A stretch of DNA of 64,000 nucleotides from Amycolatopsis pretoriensis (GCF_900107925.1 NZ_FNUJ01000004.1:248001-312000), one strand, 5' to 3'. Positions 40,312 to 49,497 are shown, counted from the first letter of the stretch. Program-made: numbers and translations. The notes: generated from the sequence alone by a model not told the origin.

Positions 40312-40950
40312 TCAGCAGCGGCCCAGCATGTCCGTCAGCGCCGACTTCTCCGCCGTGTTGATCGTCAGCTTGAACTTGTACTTCACCGCGACCCACATCT
40401 TCGCGTAGGTGCACCAGTACGACGTGAGCGGCGGCTTCCACTGGTCGGGCGACTTGTCGCCCTTCTCCTGGTTGACGTTGTCCGTCACGGCGATCAGCTG
40501 CGGGTCGGTGAGGTCGTTCGCGTACGCCTGGCGCTGCGCGGTCGTCCACGACGACGCGCCGGTGCGCCACGCGTCGGCCAGCGGCACGACGTGGTCGATG
40601 TCCACATCGGACGCGGCGGTCCAGGTGGCGCCGTCGTACGGGCTCTTCCACGAGCCGGACGTCGGCGCGCAGTCCGAGCCGGTGGCGACGTTCGTGCCGT
40701 CGCGCTTGAGCACCACTTCGCGGGTGTTGCAGCTGTTGCCCTGGTCGATCCAGTGCGGGAACTTGTCCCGGCTGTAGCCGGTCTGCGAACCGTCGGCCTT
40801 GACGGTCAGGGACGCGAGCTCGGTCTTCGCCGTCGAAGCCGACGGGATGCCCGGCGGAGTGGCTTCGGCGACGCTGACCAGCGTCCCGGAGAGCACGGCG
40901 GTGGCCGCGAGAATGGTGAACGAATGACGAACAGCACGCCTGGTTGGCAT
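40312..40950 (-). CDS. Secreted HNH endonuclease family protein (DUF1524/GmrSD C-terminal type)
   Basis: A 212-residue exported protein with a signal peptide (hydrophobic core ~10-28, cleavage near VAEA). The nuclease motif DIDHVVPLADAWRTGA near residues 116-131 matches the DxDHxVPL HNH/DUF1524 core, and the closing HNH-type Asn/Lys segment is seen as NVNQEKGDKSPDQW. It has four Cys residues that could form disulfides outside the cell. Such proteins are extracellular nucleases; no immunity gene is adjacent. Transcription is opposite to the following region. Confidence 0.85.
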   Translation of the reverse strand: MPTRRAVRHSFTILAATAVLSGTLVSVAEATPPGIPSASTAKTELASLTVKADGSQTGYSRDKFPHWIDQGNSCNTREVVLKRDGTNVATGSDCAPTSGSWKSPYDGATWTAASDVDIDHVVPLADAWRTGASSWTTAQRQAYANDLTDPQLIAVTDNVNQEKGDKSPDQWKPPLTSYWCTYAKMWVAVKYKFKLTINTAEKSALTDMLGRC

Positions 40951-41090
40951 TTTGCTGCCTCCGGTTCAGGTGTGGGGACAGCTAACCCTGATACACCGGA
41001 GTGGCGTGTGCAACACGTATAGGTGACATGTTGCTGCCCGTTGGTGAACGCTGCGTGGCCGTAGGCCCACTCGACCGTGAAACTAGCAGG

Positions 41091-41771
41091 TCAGGCCGGT
41101 CCGCGAACCAGCCGAAGGTCTTGGGTGTGCCGGTACCACGTCCACTTGCCCACCGAGCGCTCGTGGACGACGTCATCGCTGACGGGCCGCGTCGGGAGGC
41201 AGCCGATCTGGAACGCGCGCGAGTAGAACGTCGTCGGCCGCTTGAAGAGGGTCCCCTTCACGACGCGGATCGCCAGGCCGGGGCCGCCCGGGTCGGGCGT
41301 CACCTCGATCGTCGAGGCCGGCCCGCGCAGCGCCACCTGCTCGTCGGCGTAGGCGACCCCGCGGACCAGCCGCAGCTCGCCGCGCCCGACGAGCACGCCG
41401 CCGACGTCGTCGCGGATCAGCGGCACCGGGTCGACCTCGCCGCGCAGCGCGAGCGCGACGGCTTGCAGCGGCGACTTCGGCAGCCCCCAGAGCGCGGCGA
41501 CCGACGAGTCAGGCGACGACGGCACGTACCCGACCGACACGCCGGAGAGCGCGTCCTTCCGCAGCAGGCGCAGGACGACTGCGGCGAGGTCCGCGTCCGT
41601 GCCCGACACGACCAGGTGATCGTGTTCGCCCAGCAAGGGGTCGATTTCCGCCTTGCCGGGACGGCTGGGCACGCGGACGGATTCGACGTCGTCGACTTCT
41701 TCGAAGCCGGCCGCGTCGTCGCCACAGGCCACCACGATTCCGCGCACCCGCAGGTCCTCCGTTACAGTCAT
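41091..41771 (-). CDS. Rv0358-like protein with a degenerate diacylglycerol-kinase-like fold
   Basis: A 226-residue protein divergent from purA, the same place as Mtb Rv0358. I see a pattern like the diacylglycerol/NAD kinase catalytic domain: HDHLVVSGTDADLAAVVLRLL in the place of the GGDGT segment, then SVGYVPSSPDSSVAALWGLP in the place of the LPxGTxNDxA segment, followed by an ALRGEVDPVPLI stretch. The key Gly and Asp residues are not conserved, so kinase activity is doubtful. ATG 41771 is chosen; an earlier ATG 24 bases upstream is possible. Function unknown. Confidence 0.7.
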   Translation of the reverse strand: MTVTEDLRVRGIVVACGDDAAGFEEVDDVESVRVPSRPGKAEIDPLLGEHDHLVVSGTDADLAAVVLRLLRKDALSGVSVGYVPSSPDSSVAALWGLPKSPLQAVALALRGEVDPVPLIRDDVGGVLVGRGELRLVRGVAYADEQVALRGPASTIEVTPDPGGPGLAIRVVKGTLFKRPTTFYSRAFQIGCLPTRPVSDDVVHERSVGKWTWYRHTQDLRLVRGPA

Positions 41772-41847
41772 GCACCGGCATTTCGTCAGCGCCACCGGTG
41801 TCCGTCCGGGACACTAAACCTCAGTCGTCGAACACCTGGAGTGTCAC

Positions 41848-43134
41848 ATGCCGGCCATCGTGCTCATCGGTGCCCAATGGGGAGACGAAGGCAAGGGCAA
41901 GGCCACCGACCTGATGGGTGACCGCGTCCAGTGGGTCGTCCGCTACCAGGGCGGCAACAACGCCGGTCACACGGTCGTCCTGCCGAACGGCGAGAACTTC
42001 GCCCTGCACCTCATCCCTTCGGGCATCCTGACGCCGGGCGTGACGAACGTCATCGGCAACGGCGTGGTGGTCGACCCGGGTGTGCTGCTCGACGAGCTTT
42101 CGGGGCTGGAAGCGCGGGACGTCGACACGTCCAAGCTGCTGATCTCCGCCGACGCGCACTTGATCATGCCGTACCACGTGGCCATCGACAAAGTCACCGA
42201 GCGGTACCTCGGCAGCCGCAAGATCGGCACCACCGGCCGCGGCATCGGCCCGTGCTACCAGGACAAGATCGCCCGCGTCGGCGTCCGCGTGCAGGACCTG
42301 CTCGACGAGAAGATCTTCCGGCAGAAGGTCGAAGCCGCGCTGGAGTTCAAGAACCAGGTGCTGGTGAAGGTCTACAACCGCAAGGCGCTCGACGCGAACG
42401 AGGTCGCCGACGAGGTGCTGGCCGCGGGCGAGAAGTTCGCGCACCGCATCGCCGACACGCGCCTGCAGCTGAACCAGGCCCTCGAGCGCGGCGAAACCGT
42501 GCTGCTGGAGGGTTCCCAGGGCACGCTGCTCGACGTCGACCACGGCACGTACCCGTTCGTGACGTCGTCGAACCCGACGTCCGGCGGCGCGAGCGCGGGG
42601 TCGGGCATCGGCCCGGGCCGGATCACCACGGTGCTCGGCATCCTCAAGGCGTACACGACCCGCGTCGGCTCGGGCCCGTTCCCGACCGAACTGCACGACG
42701 AGTCCGGCGAGTACCTGCGCAAGCAGGGCGGCGAGTTCGGCGTGACGACGGGCCGCTCGCGGCGCACGGGCTGGTTCGACGCGGTGATCGCGCGCTACGC
42801 GGTGCGCGTCAACGGCATCACCGACTACTTCCTCACGAAGCTGGACGTGCTGTCCGGGCTGGAGAAGGTCCCGGTGTGCGTCGGCTACGAGGTCGACGGC
42901 TTCCGCACGCCGGACATGCCGATGACCCAGACCGACGTCCACCACGCGATCCCGATCTACGAAGAGCACCCGGGCTGGTTCGAGGACATCTCGGCGTGCC
43001 GCACGTTCGAGGAGCTCCCGGCGAACGCGCGCGCGTACGTCGAGCGCCTGGAAGAGCTGTCGGGCGCCCGGATTTCGGCGATCGGCGTGGGCCCGGGCCG
43101 CGACCAGACGATCGTCCGGCACCAGTTCGTCTAG
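41848..43134 (+). CDS. purA: Adenylosuccinate synthetase
   Basis: A 428-residue GTP-dependent enzyme that joins IMP and aspartate in AMP synthesis. The N-terminal signature GAQWGDEGKGK with the catalytic Asp is at residues 8-18, and GGNNAGHTV follows with the catalytic His. Later family blocks are LLEGSQGTLLDVDHGTYPFVT and TTGRSRRTGWFDAV. It starts at ATG 41848 behind a GGAG. Its stop overlaps the convergent OsmC gene by 4 bases. Confidence 0.98.
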   Translation: MPAIVLIGAQWGDEGKGKATDLMGDRVQWVVRYQGGNNAGHTVVLPNGENFALHLIPSGILTPGVTNVIGNGVVVDPGVLLDELSGLEARDVDTSKLLISADAHLIMPYHVAIDKVTERYLGSRKIGTTGRGIGPCYQDKIARVGVRVQDLLDEKIFRQKVEAALEFKNQVLVKVYNRKALDANEVADEVLAAGEKFAHRIADTRLQLNQALERGETVLLEGSQGTLLDVDHGTYPFVTSSNPTSGGASAGSGIGPGRITTVLGILKAYTTRVGSGPFPTELHDESGEYLRKQGGEFGVTTGRSRRTGWFDAVIARYAVRVNGITDYFLTKLDVLSGLEKVPVCVGYEVDGFRTPDMPMTQTDVHHAIPIYEEHPGWFEDISACRTFEELPANARAYVERLEELSGARISAIGVGPGRDQTIVRHQFV

Positions 43135-43628
43135 GTCAGCTTGGTGCTGACCGGCGTCTCGTTGCGGAAGAGGTCGAGCACCGGGCAGTGCTCGTCGACC
43201 TCGCGCTTGAGGTCTTCGTAGCGCTCCCGGCTCGCCGGCCCGTCGAGTTCGACGGACACGCGCACGTCCCCGAATCCGGGGCGGGTGTTGAAGGAGAAGC
43301 CGAAGAAGCCGTGCAGGTCGAGGTCGCCGTCGACGGTGACCTTGACCGAGTCGAGCGGAATGCCGCGTTTCGCCGCCCAGAACTGGTAGGTGATGACCTG
43401 GCAGGACCCGAGGGCGGCGAGCGCGTACTCGACGGGGTTGGCGGCCTGGTCGGTCCCGCCGAGCGCGGGCGGCTCGTCGACGGTGAAGCTGTGGTCTCGG
43501 ACCTGGACGTGGACCTCGGTCTTGGTGCCGGGCTTGAGGGTGTGGCCGACGCTGAAGGAGACGGCGGCGTTGTGCGGATCGGCGTCGACGGCCTTGCGGG
43601 TGCCTTCGATGACGTCGGTGAGCGACAT
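43131..43628 (-). CDS. OsmC family peroxiredoxin-like protein
   Basis: A 165-residue OsmC/Ohr-type thiol peroxidase. The two redox cysteines are C76 in LAALGSCQVITY and the Cys of DEHCPVLDLF near residue 148. These enzymes reduce organic hydroperoxides in the cytoplasm. It starts at ATG 43628 and is convergent with purA (4-bp overlap). Confidence 0.88.
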   Translation of the reverse strand: MSLTDVIEGTRKAVDADPHNAAVSFSVGHTLKPGTKTEVHVQVRDHSFTVDEPPALGGTDQAANPVEYALAALGSCQVITYQFWAAKRGIPLDSVKVTVDGDLDLHGFFGFSFNTRPGFGDVRVSVELDGPASRERYEDLKREVDEHCPVLDLFRNETPVSTKLT

Positions 43629-43812
43629 GGGTGCTCCTCGGTGATCGGTATTTCGCCACAGGGTGGGCGAAACTCGCGGGGTGTGCTCGGGTTCTCAGTT
43701 CCTGGGAGCGGCGAAGCACTCGACCGGGCGACCCGGGAGCGGTAACACCGGCGGTAACAGCGCGATAACGAGAGGGACGGACACCGCAGCCATACCGCAG
43801 GAGATTTCTTTC

Positions 43813-44034
43813 GTGGAGACGCACAGCCGAGGCCCGATCGACGTGACCGGGGTAGCCGGGTTCCGCACCGCCACGGCCGACCCGGAGGACTTACGGCGCG
43901 CGGTGGCCGCTTCGCCGGGTTTCGCGCACGTGGATCAGCAGGCTGCGGTGCTCGAGTTGGTTCTGCAGGCGGGGACCACCCAGCCGCGCGGGCGGCTTCG
44001 GTCCCTGCGAAGGCTTCTGGGCCGCCGGCGTTGA
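43813..44034 (+). CDS. Small basic-tailed hypothetical protein
   Basis: A 73-residue frame beginning at GTG 43813 with an AGGAGA 10 nt upstream, a good actinobacterial ribosome binding site. It reads METHSRGPIDVTGVAGFRTA and ends in an Arg-rich tail (RGRLRSLRRLLGRRR) that could bind nucleic acid or membrane. Unrecognised. The upstream 184-bp gap holds three spaced GGTAACA/CGATAAC-like direct repeats (43741-43770). Confidence 0.5.
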   Translation: METHSRGPIDVTGVAGFRTATADPEDLRRAVAASPGFAHVDQQAAVLELVLQAGTTQPRGRLRSLRRLLGRRR

Positions 44035-44087
44035 TCTCAGGTCCTGGGACGCCGGAAATCGGTGGCGGCGCTCGTTAACTTGGGTTC

Positions 44088-44993
44088 ATGACCATCGGAG
44101 TCACGCTGCCCTCGGGCGACACCGAGTCCTCGCCGAACCTCGTCGACGAGCTGCTCGCCCAGACCCGCCAAGCCGCCGACGCCGGCCTGAAGTCCGTCTG
44201 GTTCTCGCAGCTCCCGCTCAGCCAGGACGCCATCGCGGTCGCCGCGCTGGCCGGGCGGGAAGTGCCCGGGATCGAGGTCGGGACCTCCGTCGTGCCGACC
44301 TACCCGCGGCACCCCCTGCTCGTCGCGAGTGCCGCGCAGACCGCGCAGGCCGCCACCCAAGGGAACTTCACCCTCGGCATCGGGCTCGGTTCGAAGGGCT
44401 TCCTCGGTCCCGTCTACGGCGTCGAGTACCCGCCGCCGATCCGGCACCTGCGCGAGTACCTGACCGTCCTGAAACAGGTCTTCGCCGGGGAAGCCGTCGA
44501 CTTCGAGGGCGAGACCATCCAAGCCAAAACGCCCGGACCGTCCACAGTGGCCGGCGCGGCCGACATCCCGATCGTCGTCGCCGCGATGGGGCCGCAAGCC
44601 CTGAAGGTGACCGCCGAGCTGGCCGACGGCACGCTGCCCTTCCTCGCCGGCCCGAGAGCGCTTTCCGAACTGATCGTCCCGGCCATGGCCGGCAAACGCA
44701 TCCTCGCCGCCGTCCCCGCCATCGTCACCGATGAGCCTGAAGAAGTCCGGGCGAAAGCCGTCGAGCAGATGTCCTTCTACGGCCAGATCCCGTCCTACCG
44801 GCGGATTCTGGACGCGGAAGGCGTCGAGCACGCCGCCGACCTCGCGATCATCGGCGACGAGAAGACCGTCCTCAAGGGCCTGCAGCGCTACTACGACGCC
44901 GGCGCCACCGACGTCCTCGTCTCGCAGACCGGCATCCGGTCGAGCGCGGAACGCAAGCGGACCTGGGAGGTCATCAGCTCAATCGGTTCGTGA
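44088..44993 (+). CDS. LLM class F420-dependent oxidoreductase
   Basis: A 301-residue luciferase-like oxidoreductase. Family blocks are GLKSVWFSQLPLSQDAIAVAALAGRE, GTSVVPTYPRHPLLVASAAQTAQ, LGIGLGSKGFLGP and PPIRHLREYLTVLKQV. They outline the TIM barrel and deazaflavin pocket of the actinobacterial F420 LLM group. It starts at ATG 44088. Its 3' end overlaps the convergent antiporter gene by 20 bp. Substrate unknown. Confidence 0.87.
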   Translation: MTIGVTLPSGDTESSPNLVDELLAQTRQAADAGLKSVWFSQLPLSQDAIAVAALAGREVPGIEVGTSVVPTYPRHPLLVASAAQTAQAATQGNFTLGIGLGSKGFLGPVYGVEYPPPIRHLREYLTVLKQVFAGEAVDFEGETIQAKTPGPSTVAGAADIPIVVAAMGPQALKVTAELADGTLPFLAGPRALSELIVPAMAGKRILAAVPAIVTDEPEEVRAKAVEQMSFYGQIPSYRRILDAEGVEHAADLAIIGDEKTVLKGLQRYYDAGATDVLVSQTGIRSSAERKRTWEVISSIGS

Positions 44994-46608
44994 GGGTCGC
45001 CGTCACCGACATCTCCTCGAGGTCCAGTTCGCGCAGCACCTTCTGCAGGATGTCGTCGTCGAGGCGGCCGGCGCGGTTCTCCTCGATCATCGCCTTGCGC
45101 TGGATGATCAGCAGCTCCCTGCGGGCCTTGGCGAACTGGGCCTGCGGGGTGCCCGGACGGTCCTCGCCCGACAGCTTGATCGTCGCTTCGGCGAACCGGT
45201 AGCGCGTGTCGACCAGCCGTTCCAGGCGCTCCTTGAGCCGCTGGACCTTCTCGGGCGGCAGGTCCAGCGACGCCAGTCGCTCGCGGCTGATCTCGCGCAG
45301 CCGGTCGTGCGCCGCCTTCTTGGCGACCTCGCGCGCGGCCAGCTCCTCGGCTTCGTCCCGCGACGCCTCCGACGGGTCCTGCACCTTCAGCGCCCGGATC
45401 AGCGGCGGCAGCGTCAGCCCCTGGATCAGCACCGTCCCGATCGCCACGGTGAACGCGAACAGCTGGATCTCCTCGCGTCCCGGCGTATCGGCGGGGACGC
45501 CGGCCGCCGCGGCCAGCGTCACGACGCCGCGCATGCCCGTCCACGAAAGCACCGCCAGTGACCGCCACGACGGGGCCGCGCGCCCGCGGCCGAACAGCCG
45601 CATCGCCCGCGGTAGGTACGCGAAGACGAACACCGCCGGGATCCGCACCACCATCGTCACCAGCAGCACGGCCACCGCGACCAGGGCCAGCGTCCCGTTG
45701 TCGCGGGCGGCGTGCGCGGCGCCGTCGAGCACGAACGGCAGCTGCAGCCCCATCAGCGCGAACACCAGCGCCTCCAGCAGGACGTCGATGGACGCCCACA
45801 CCGATCTGTCCTGCATGCGCGTCGCCGGGGACGCGTACAGCGAGCGCGCCCCCAGGTAGAGGCCGGCTGCGACGACCGCCAGGACGCCGGACCCGCTGAA
45901 CTCCTCCCCGAACGGGTGGAGGTGCTCCGCGGTGACGTACGCGCCGAACGGCACGATGATCCCGAACGCCGACTCCATCAGCGGGTCGTCGAGCAGGCGC
46001 CGGACCAGCACGACGGCCGCCCCGATCGCCAGGCCGACCGCGATGCCGAGCACGGTCGCCACGCCGAACACCGCGAACCCGTGCCCGGCCGAACCCGCGG
46101 TGCCCGCGACCGCGGCGAGCGCGACCTTGTAGAGCGTCAGCGCGGCGGCGTCGTTGACCAGGCTTTCCCCGGTCAGCACGGTCATCAGCCGCCGCGGCAG
46201 GCCGAGCTTGCGCCCGATCGCCACCGCCGTCACCGCGTCCGGCGGCGCCACCACCGCGCCGAGGACCAGCGCCGAGGCGAACGGCACGTCCGGCAGCAGC
46301 AGGTGCACGACGAAGGCGACGACCACCGCGGTCACCGCGACCAGCACCACCCCGAGCGCGACGATCGGCCGCAGGCTGTTCTTGAAGTGCGTCAACGAGC
46401 TTTCGAGCGACGTCGAGTAGAGCAGCGGCGGCAGCACGACGGTCAGCACCAGCTCGGGCTCCAGCTCGAACCGCGGCACGCCGGGGATCAGCGCGACCCC
46501 GAGCGCGACGACCACCACCAGCAGCGGCGCCGACAGGTTGTACCGCCGGGCGAGCGCGGTCAGGGCCAGCGAACCCGCGAGCACGCCCATCAGCGTCAGG
46601 ATCTCCAC
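44974..46608 (-). CDS. Sodium/proton antiporter, NhaP/CPA1 family
   Basis: A 544-residue membrane protein. About twelve helices fill residues 1-410, with the CPA1 ion-binding motif GESLVNDAAALT near residues 147-158 and the family block APPDAVTAVAIGRKLGLPRR. The C-terminal ~130 residues are a charged cytoplasmic coiled-coil domain (AREVAKKAAHDRLREISRERL) typical of long CPA1 antiporters and likely regulatory. The start is GTG 46608. It exchanges monovalent cations for protons. Confidence 0.92.
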   Translation of the reverse strand: MEILTLMGVLAGSLALTALARRYNLSAPLLVVVVALGVALIPGVPRFELEPELVLTVVLPPLLYSTSLESSLTHFKNSLRPIVALGVVLVAVTAVVVAFVVHLLLPDVPFASALVLGAVVAPPDAVTAVAIGRKLGLPRRLMTVLTGESLVNDAAALTLYKVALAAVAGTAGSAGHGFAVFGVATVLGIAVGLAIGAAVVLVRRLLDDPLMESAFGIIVPFGAYVTAEHLHPFGEEFSGSGVLAVVAAGLYLGARSLYASPATRMQDRSVWASIDVLLEALVFALMGLQLPFVLDGAAHAARDNGTLALVAVAVLLVTMVVRIPAVFVFAYLPRAMRLFGRGRAAPSWRSLAVLSWTGMRGVVTLAAAAGVPADTPGREEIQLFAFTVAIGTVLIQGLTLPPLIRALKVQDPSEASRDEAEELAAREVAKKAAHDRLREISRERLASLDLPPEKVQRLKERLERLVDTRYRFAEATIKLSGEDRPGTPQAQFAKARRELLIIQRKAMIEENRAGRLDDDILQKVLRELDLEEMSVTATLTNRLS

Positions 46609-46697
46609 CCGCGTGATCTTCCCGCAGGTAGGAGCCCTACGCTCGGCTTCCGCTCAGTGGAAGTGAGCTGGATTACGTCGTACCCCGCGTGCATACT

Positions 46698-46725
46698 TGT
46701 GCGCAATCCGCACACCTGTGCGGAT
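46698..46725. promoter_or_regulatory. Palindromic operator before the aromatic-acid MFS gene
   Basis: ATCCGCACA-CC-TGTGCGGAT (46706-46725) is a perfect 20-bp palindrome. A further TGTGCG half-site at 46698 forms a second inverted pair with its left arm. It sits 33 bp before the start codon at 46758 and suits an IclR- or GntR-type regulator. Confidence 0.65.
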
Positions 46726-46757
46726 CACGTGCACCGACGCGCAACCGGAGGTTCCCG

Positions 46758-48032
46758 ATGTCCCCTGGCGCCCGCTCCTGGGTCGTGCCCCTGGCCTGGA
46801 CCGCCGTCCTGCTCGACGGGTTCGACCTGGTCGTGCTCGGCTCCGTGCTGCCCGTGCTGCTGCGCGACCACGTCTGGGGCCTGACACCCGGTACGGCGTC
46901 GATCGTTTCGACAGTCGGGCTGGCCGGGATGATGCTGGGCGGGCTGGCGATCGGCACGATCACCGACGTCATCGGCCGCCGGAAGTCGCTGATCATCTCC
47001 GTGGCGTTGTTCTCGCTGTGCACGCTGCTGTGCGCGTTCGCGCCCTCGACGTTCGTCTTCGGCCTGCTGCGGTTCGTCGCCGGCCTGGGTCTCGGCGGCT
47101 GCCTGCCGACGGCGATCACGCTGGTCACGGAGTACGCGCGCCAAGGCAAGTCCGGCAGCGCGACGACCACGGTGATGACCGGCTACCACGTCGGCGCGGT
47201 GCTGACGGCGCTGCTGGGCATCGTGCTGATCTCGCCGCTGGGCTGGCGCGCGATGTTCGTCGCCGGCGCGATCCCGGCCGTGGTGCTGATTCCGCTGATG
47301 CTGAAGTTCCTGCCGGAGTCCGAGACGTTCCAGCGGGTCCGCGAAACCGAGCGGTCGGCCGGGCACGCCGTCGCCGGGCTGTTCCGCGGCGGCCTGCTGC
47401 GCGCGACGATCGCGTTCTGGGTGACGTCGTTCATGGGGCTGCTGCTGGTGTACGGGCTGAACACGTGGCTGCCGGAGATCATGCGCCAGGCCGGGTACCC
47501 GCTGGGCGCGGCGCTGAGCCTGCTGCTGACGCTGAACGTCGGCGGGATCGTCGGGCTGCTTGTCGCGGGGCGCGTGGCCGACCGCGTCGGCATCCGGCCG
47601 TCGGCGATCGTGTGGTTCTGCGCGGGCGCGGTGTTCTTGGCCTTGCTGAGCGTGAAGCTGCCGGCGGTCGGGCTGTACGCGGCGGTGTTCCTGACCGGCT
47701 GTTTCGTGTTCAGCGCGCAGGTGCTGGTGTACGCGTACATCGGCCGGATCTACCCGGACGCGATCCGCGCGACCGGCCTCGGCTGGTCGGCCGGCATCGG
47801 CCGCATCGGCGCGATCTCCGGCCCGATCCTCGGCGGCGCGCTGCTGACGGCGGGAATCGCGTACCCGTGGGGCTTCTACGCGTTCGCGGGGGTCGGAGCG
47901 CTGGGTGCGGCGGCCGTGACGGTGGTCCGCCCCGGCCGCCGCACCCCGGCCGACGACGTCAGCCCAGCTCCTTCAGCTCCTGCTCGACCGCAGCCAGTTC
48001 CGCCTCGGACCCCTGGACCTTCGGCCCCTTGA
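46758..48032 (+). CDS. MFS transporter, aromatic acid:proton symporter group
   Basis: A 424-residue 12-helix transporter similar to the AAHS group (PcaK/BenK-like). The N-terminal block LDGFDLVVLGSVLPVLL contains the conserved Asp pair in helix 1, and GTITDVIGRRKSLI is the helix 2-3 MFS motif; LGWSAGIGRIGAISGPILGG is the family helix-11 pattern. ATG 46758 follows a CGGAGG. It likely imports an aromatic acid under control of the palindrome upstream. The Pro-rich C-terminus overlaps the convergent permease gene by 74 bp. Confidence 0.88.
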   Translation: MSPGARSWVVPLAWTAVLLDGFDLVVLGSVLPVLLRDHVWGLTPGTASIVSTVGLAGMMLGGLAIGTITDVIGRRKSLIISVALFSLCTLLCAFAPSTFVFGLLRFVAGLGLGGCLPTAITLVTEYARQGKSGSATTTVMTGYHVGAVLTALLGIVLISPLGWRAMFVAGAIPAVVLIPLMLKFLPESETFQRVRETERSAGHAVAGLFRGGLLRATIAFWVTSFMGLLLVYGLNTWLPEIMRQAGYPLGAALSLLLTLNVGGIVGLLVAGRVADRVGIRPSAIVWFCAGAVFLALLSVKLPAVGLYAAVFLTGCFVFSAQVLVYAYIGRIYPDAIRATGLGWSAGIGRIGAISGPILGGALLTAGIAYPWGFYAFAGVGALGAAAVTVVRPGRRTPADDVSPAPSAPARPQPVPPRTPGPSAP

Positions 48033-49497
48033 ACCACTTCCGGGCCGAGACCACCCACCACAGCGCGGCGCCGCCGAGCACGACCAGGAACGCGATCGGG
48101 GTGTAGTTGAACGAATCCGCCGTCACCGGTGAGACCTGCGGGAGCATGAACAGCACGAAGATCACGACGACCCACGCCGTGGCGATGATGCCGACGGGCT
48201 TGCCCCAGCGGCCGAGGTGCCACGGCCCACGCTCGAACTTGTCGCCTTGGCGGACGCGGAGGAACACCGGGATCACGTAGGCGACGTACAGGCCGACGGT
48301 CGCGATCGACGTCACCGCCGCGTAGGCCGTCGTGCTCCACAGGTACGGCAGGGCCAGGATCAGCGCGCCGCCCGCGCCCAGCCAGACCGCGTTCGTCGGG
48401 GTCTGCGTGCGCTTGTTGATCTTGTGCCAGAAGTTCGACCCCGGGATGGCGCCGTCGCGGGCGAAGGCGTAGATCATCCGCGAGTTCGCCGTCACCGACG
48501 CCATGCCGCAGAACAGCTGCGCGCCGATGCAGATGAGGAGGAGGAACTTGCCGGTGACCGCGCCGGTGGCGTCGATGAAGATCTGCGCGGGCGGGACGCC
48601 GGTGGCCGAGCCGACCGCGCCGTCGTAGTCCTGGATCGCGAACGTCAGGCCGATCAGCAGGATCCAGCCCGCGACGAGCGAGACGACGATCGACATGACG
48701 ATGCCGCGCGGCCCGGCCGTCGCCGCGCTCTTCGTCTCCTCCGTCATGTGTGCCGAAGCGTCGTAGCCGGTCAGCGTGTACTGCGCGACCAGCAGTCCGA
48801 GCGCGAAGACGTAGAACGCCGAACCCCAGCCCGTCTGGTTCACGAAGCTGCCGAAGACGAACGACGCGTCCTGGTGCTTGGCCGGCACGAAGACCAGCAC
48901 GCCGACGATCACCAGCACGCCGATGAGGTGCCACCACACGCTGACGTTGTTGAGGATCGCGACGATCCGGACGCCGAAGGTGTTCAGCAGGCCGTGCACC
49001 ACGAGGATGATCGCGAGCAGCAGGATCGTGTGGCCCGGCGTCGCGGTGAAGCCCCACTGCAGGTCGAGGAACGCGTTGAGGAACAGCGCCGCGCCGAAGT
49101 CGATGCCGGCGGTCACGGCGATCTGCCCGATCAGGTTGAACCAGCCGGTGAACCACGACCACGCGGCGCCGTTCTTCCGCGCCAGCCGCGCCGCCCAGTA
49201 GTAGAGGCCGCCCGCGGTCGGGTAGCTGGAGCAGACCTCGGCCATGCCCAGGCCGACCAGGATGACGAACACTCCGACCAGTGGCCAGCCCCAGATCATC
49301 GCGGCGGGCCCGCCGGTCTTCATGCCGAAGCCGTAGAGCGTCAGGCAGCCGGAGAGGATCGAGATGATCGTGAACGAGACGGCGAAGTTGGAGAACGCGG
49401 ACATCGTCCGTTTCAGCTCTTGCGCGTAGCCCAGCTGGTGCAGGCGCGCGCTGTCGTCATCGTGGTCGGGAGTGGTCTGCTGGTCGGAAACGTCCAT
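47959..49497 (-). CDS. APC superfamily amino acid permease
   Basis: A 512-residue, 12-14-helix amino acid/polyamine permease. Typical blocks are FAVSFTIISILSGCLTLYGFG (unwound helix 1 with GSG-like turn), AEVCSSYPTAGGLYYWAARLA, and NSRMIYAFARDGAIPGS. The group includes GABA and choline-type permeases; specificity is not clear. ATG 49497 follows an AAGAGG. Its 3' end overlaps the convergent MFS gene. Confidence 0.9.
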   Translation of the reverse strand: MDVSDQQTTPDHDDDSARLHQLGYAQELKRTMSAFSNFAVSFTIISILSGCLTLYGFGMKTGGPAAMIWGWPLVGVFVILVGLGMAEVCSSYPTAGGLYYWAARLARKNGAAWSWFTGWFNLIGQIAVTAGIDFGAALFLNAFLDLQWGFTATPGHTILLLAIILVVHGLLNTFGVRIVAILNNVSVWWHLIGVLVIVGVLVFVPAKHQDASFVFGSFVNQTGWGSAFYVFALGLLVAQYTLTGYDASAHMTEETKSAATAGPRGIVMSIVVSLVAGWILLIGLTFAIQDYDGAVGSATGVPPAQIFIDATGAVTGKFLLLICIGAQLFCGMASVTANSRMIYAFARDGAIPGSNFWHKINKRTQTPTNAVWLGAGGALILALPYLWSTTAYAAVTSIATVGLYVAYVIPVFLRVRQGDKFERGPWHLGRWGKPVGIIATAWVVVIFVLFMLPQVSPVTADSFNYTPIAFLVVLGGAALWWVVSARKWFKGPKVQGSEAELAAVEQELKELG

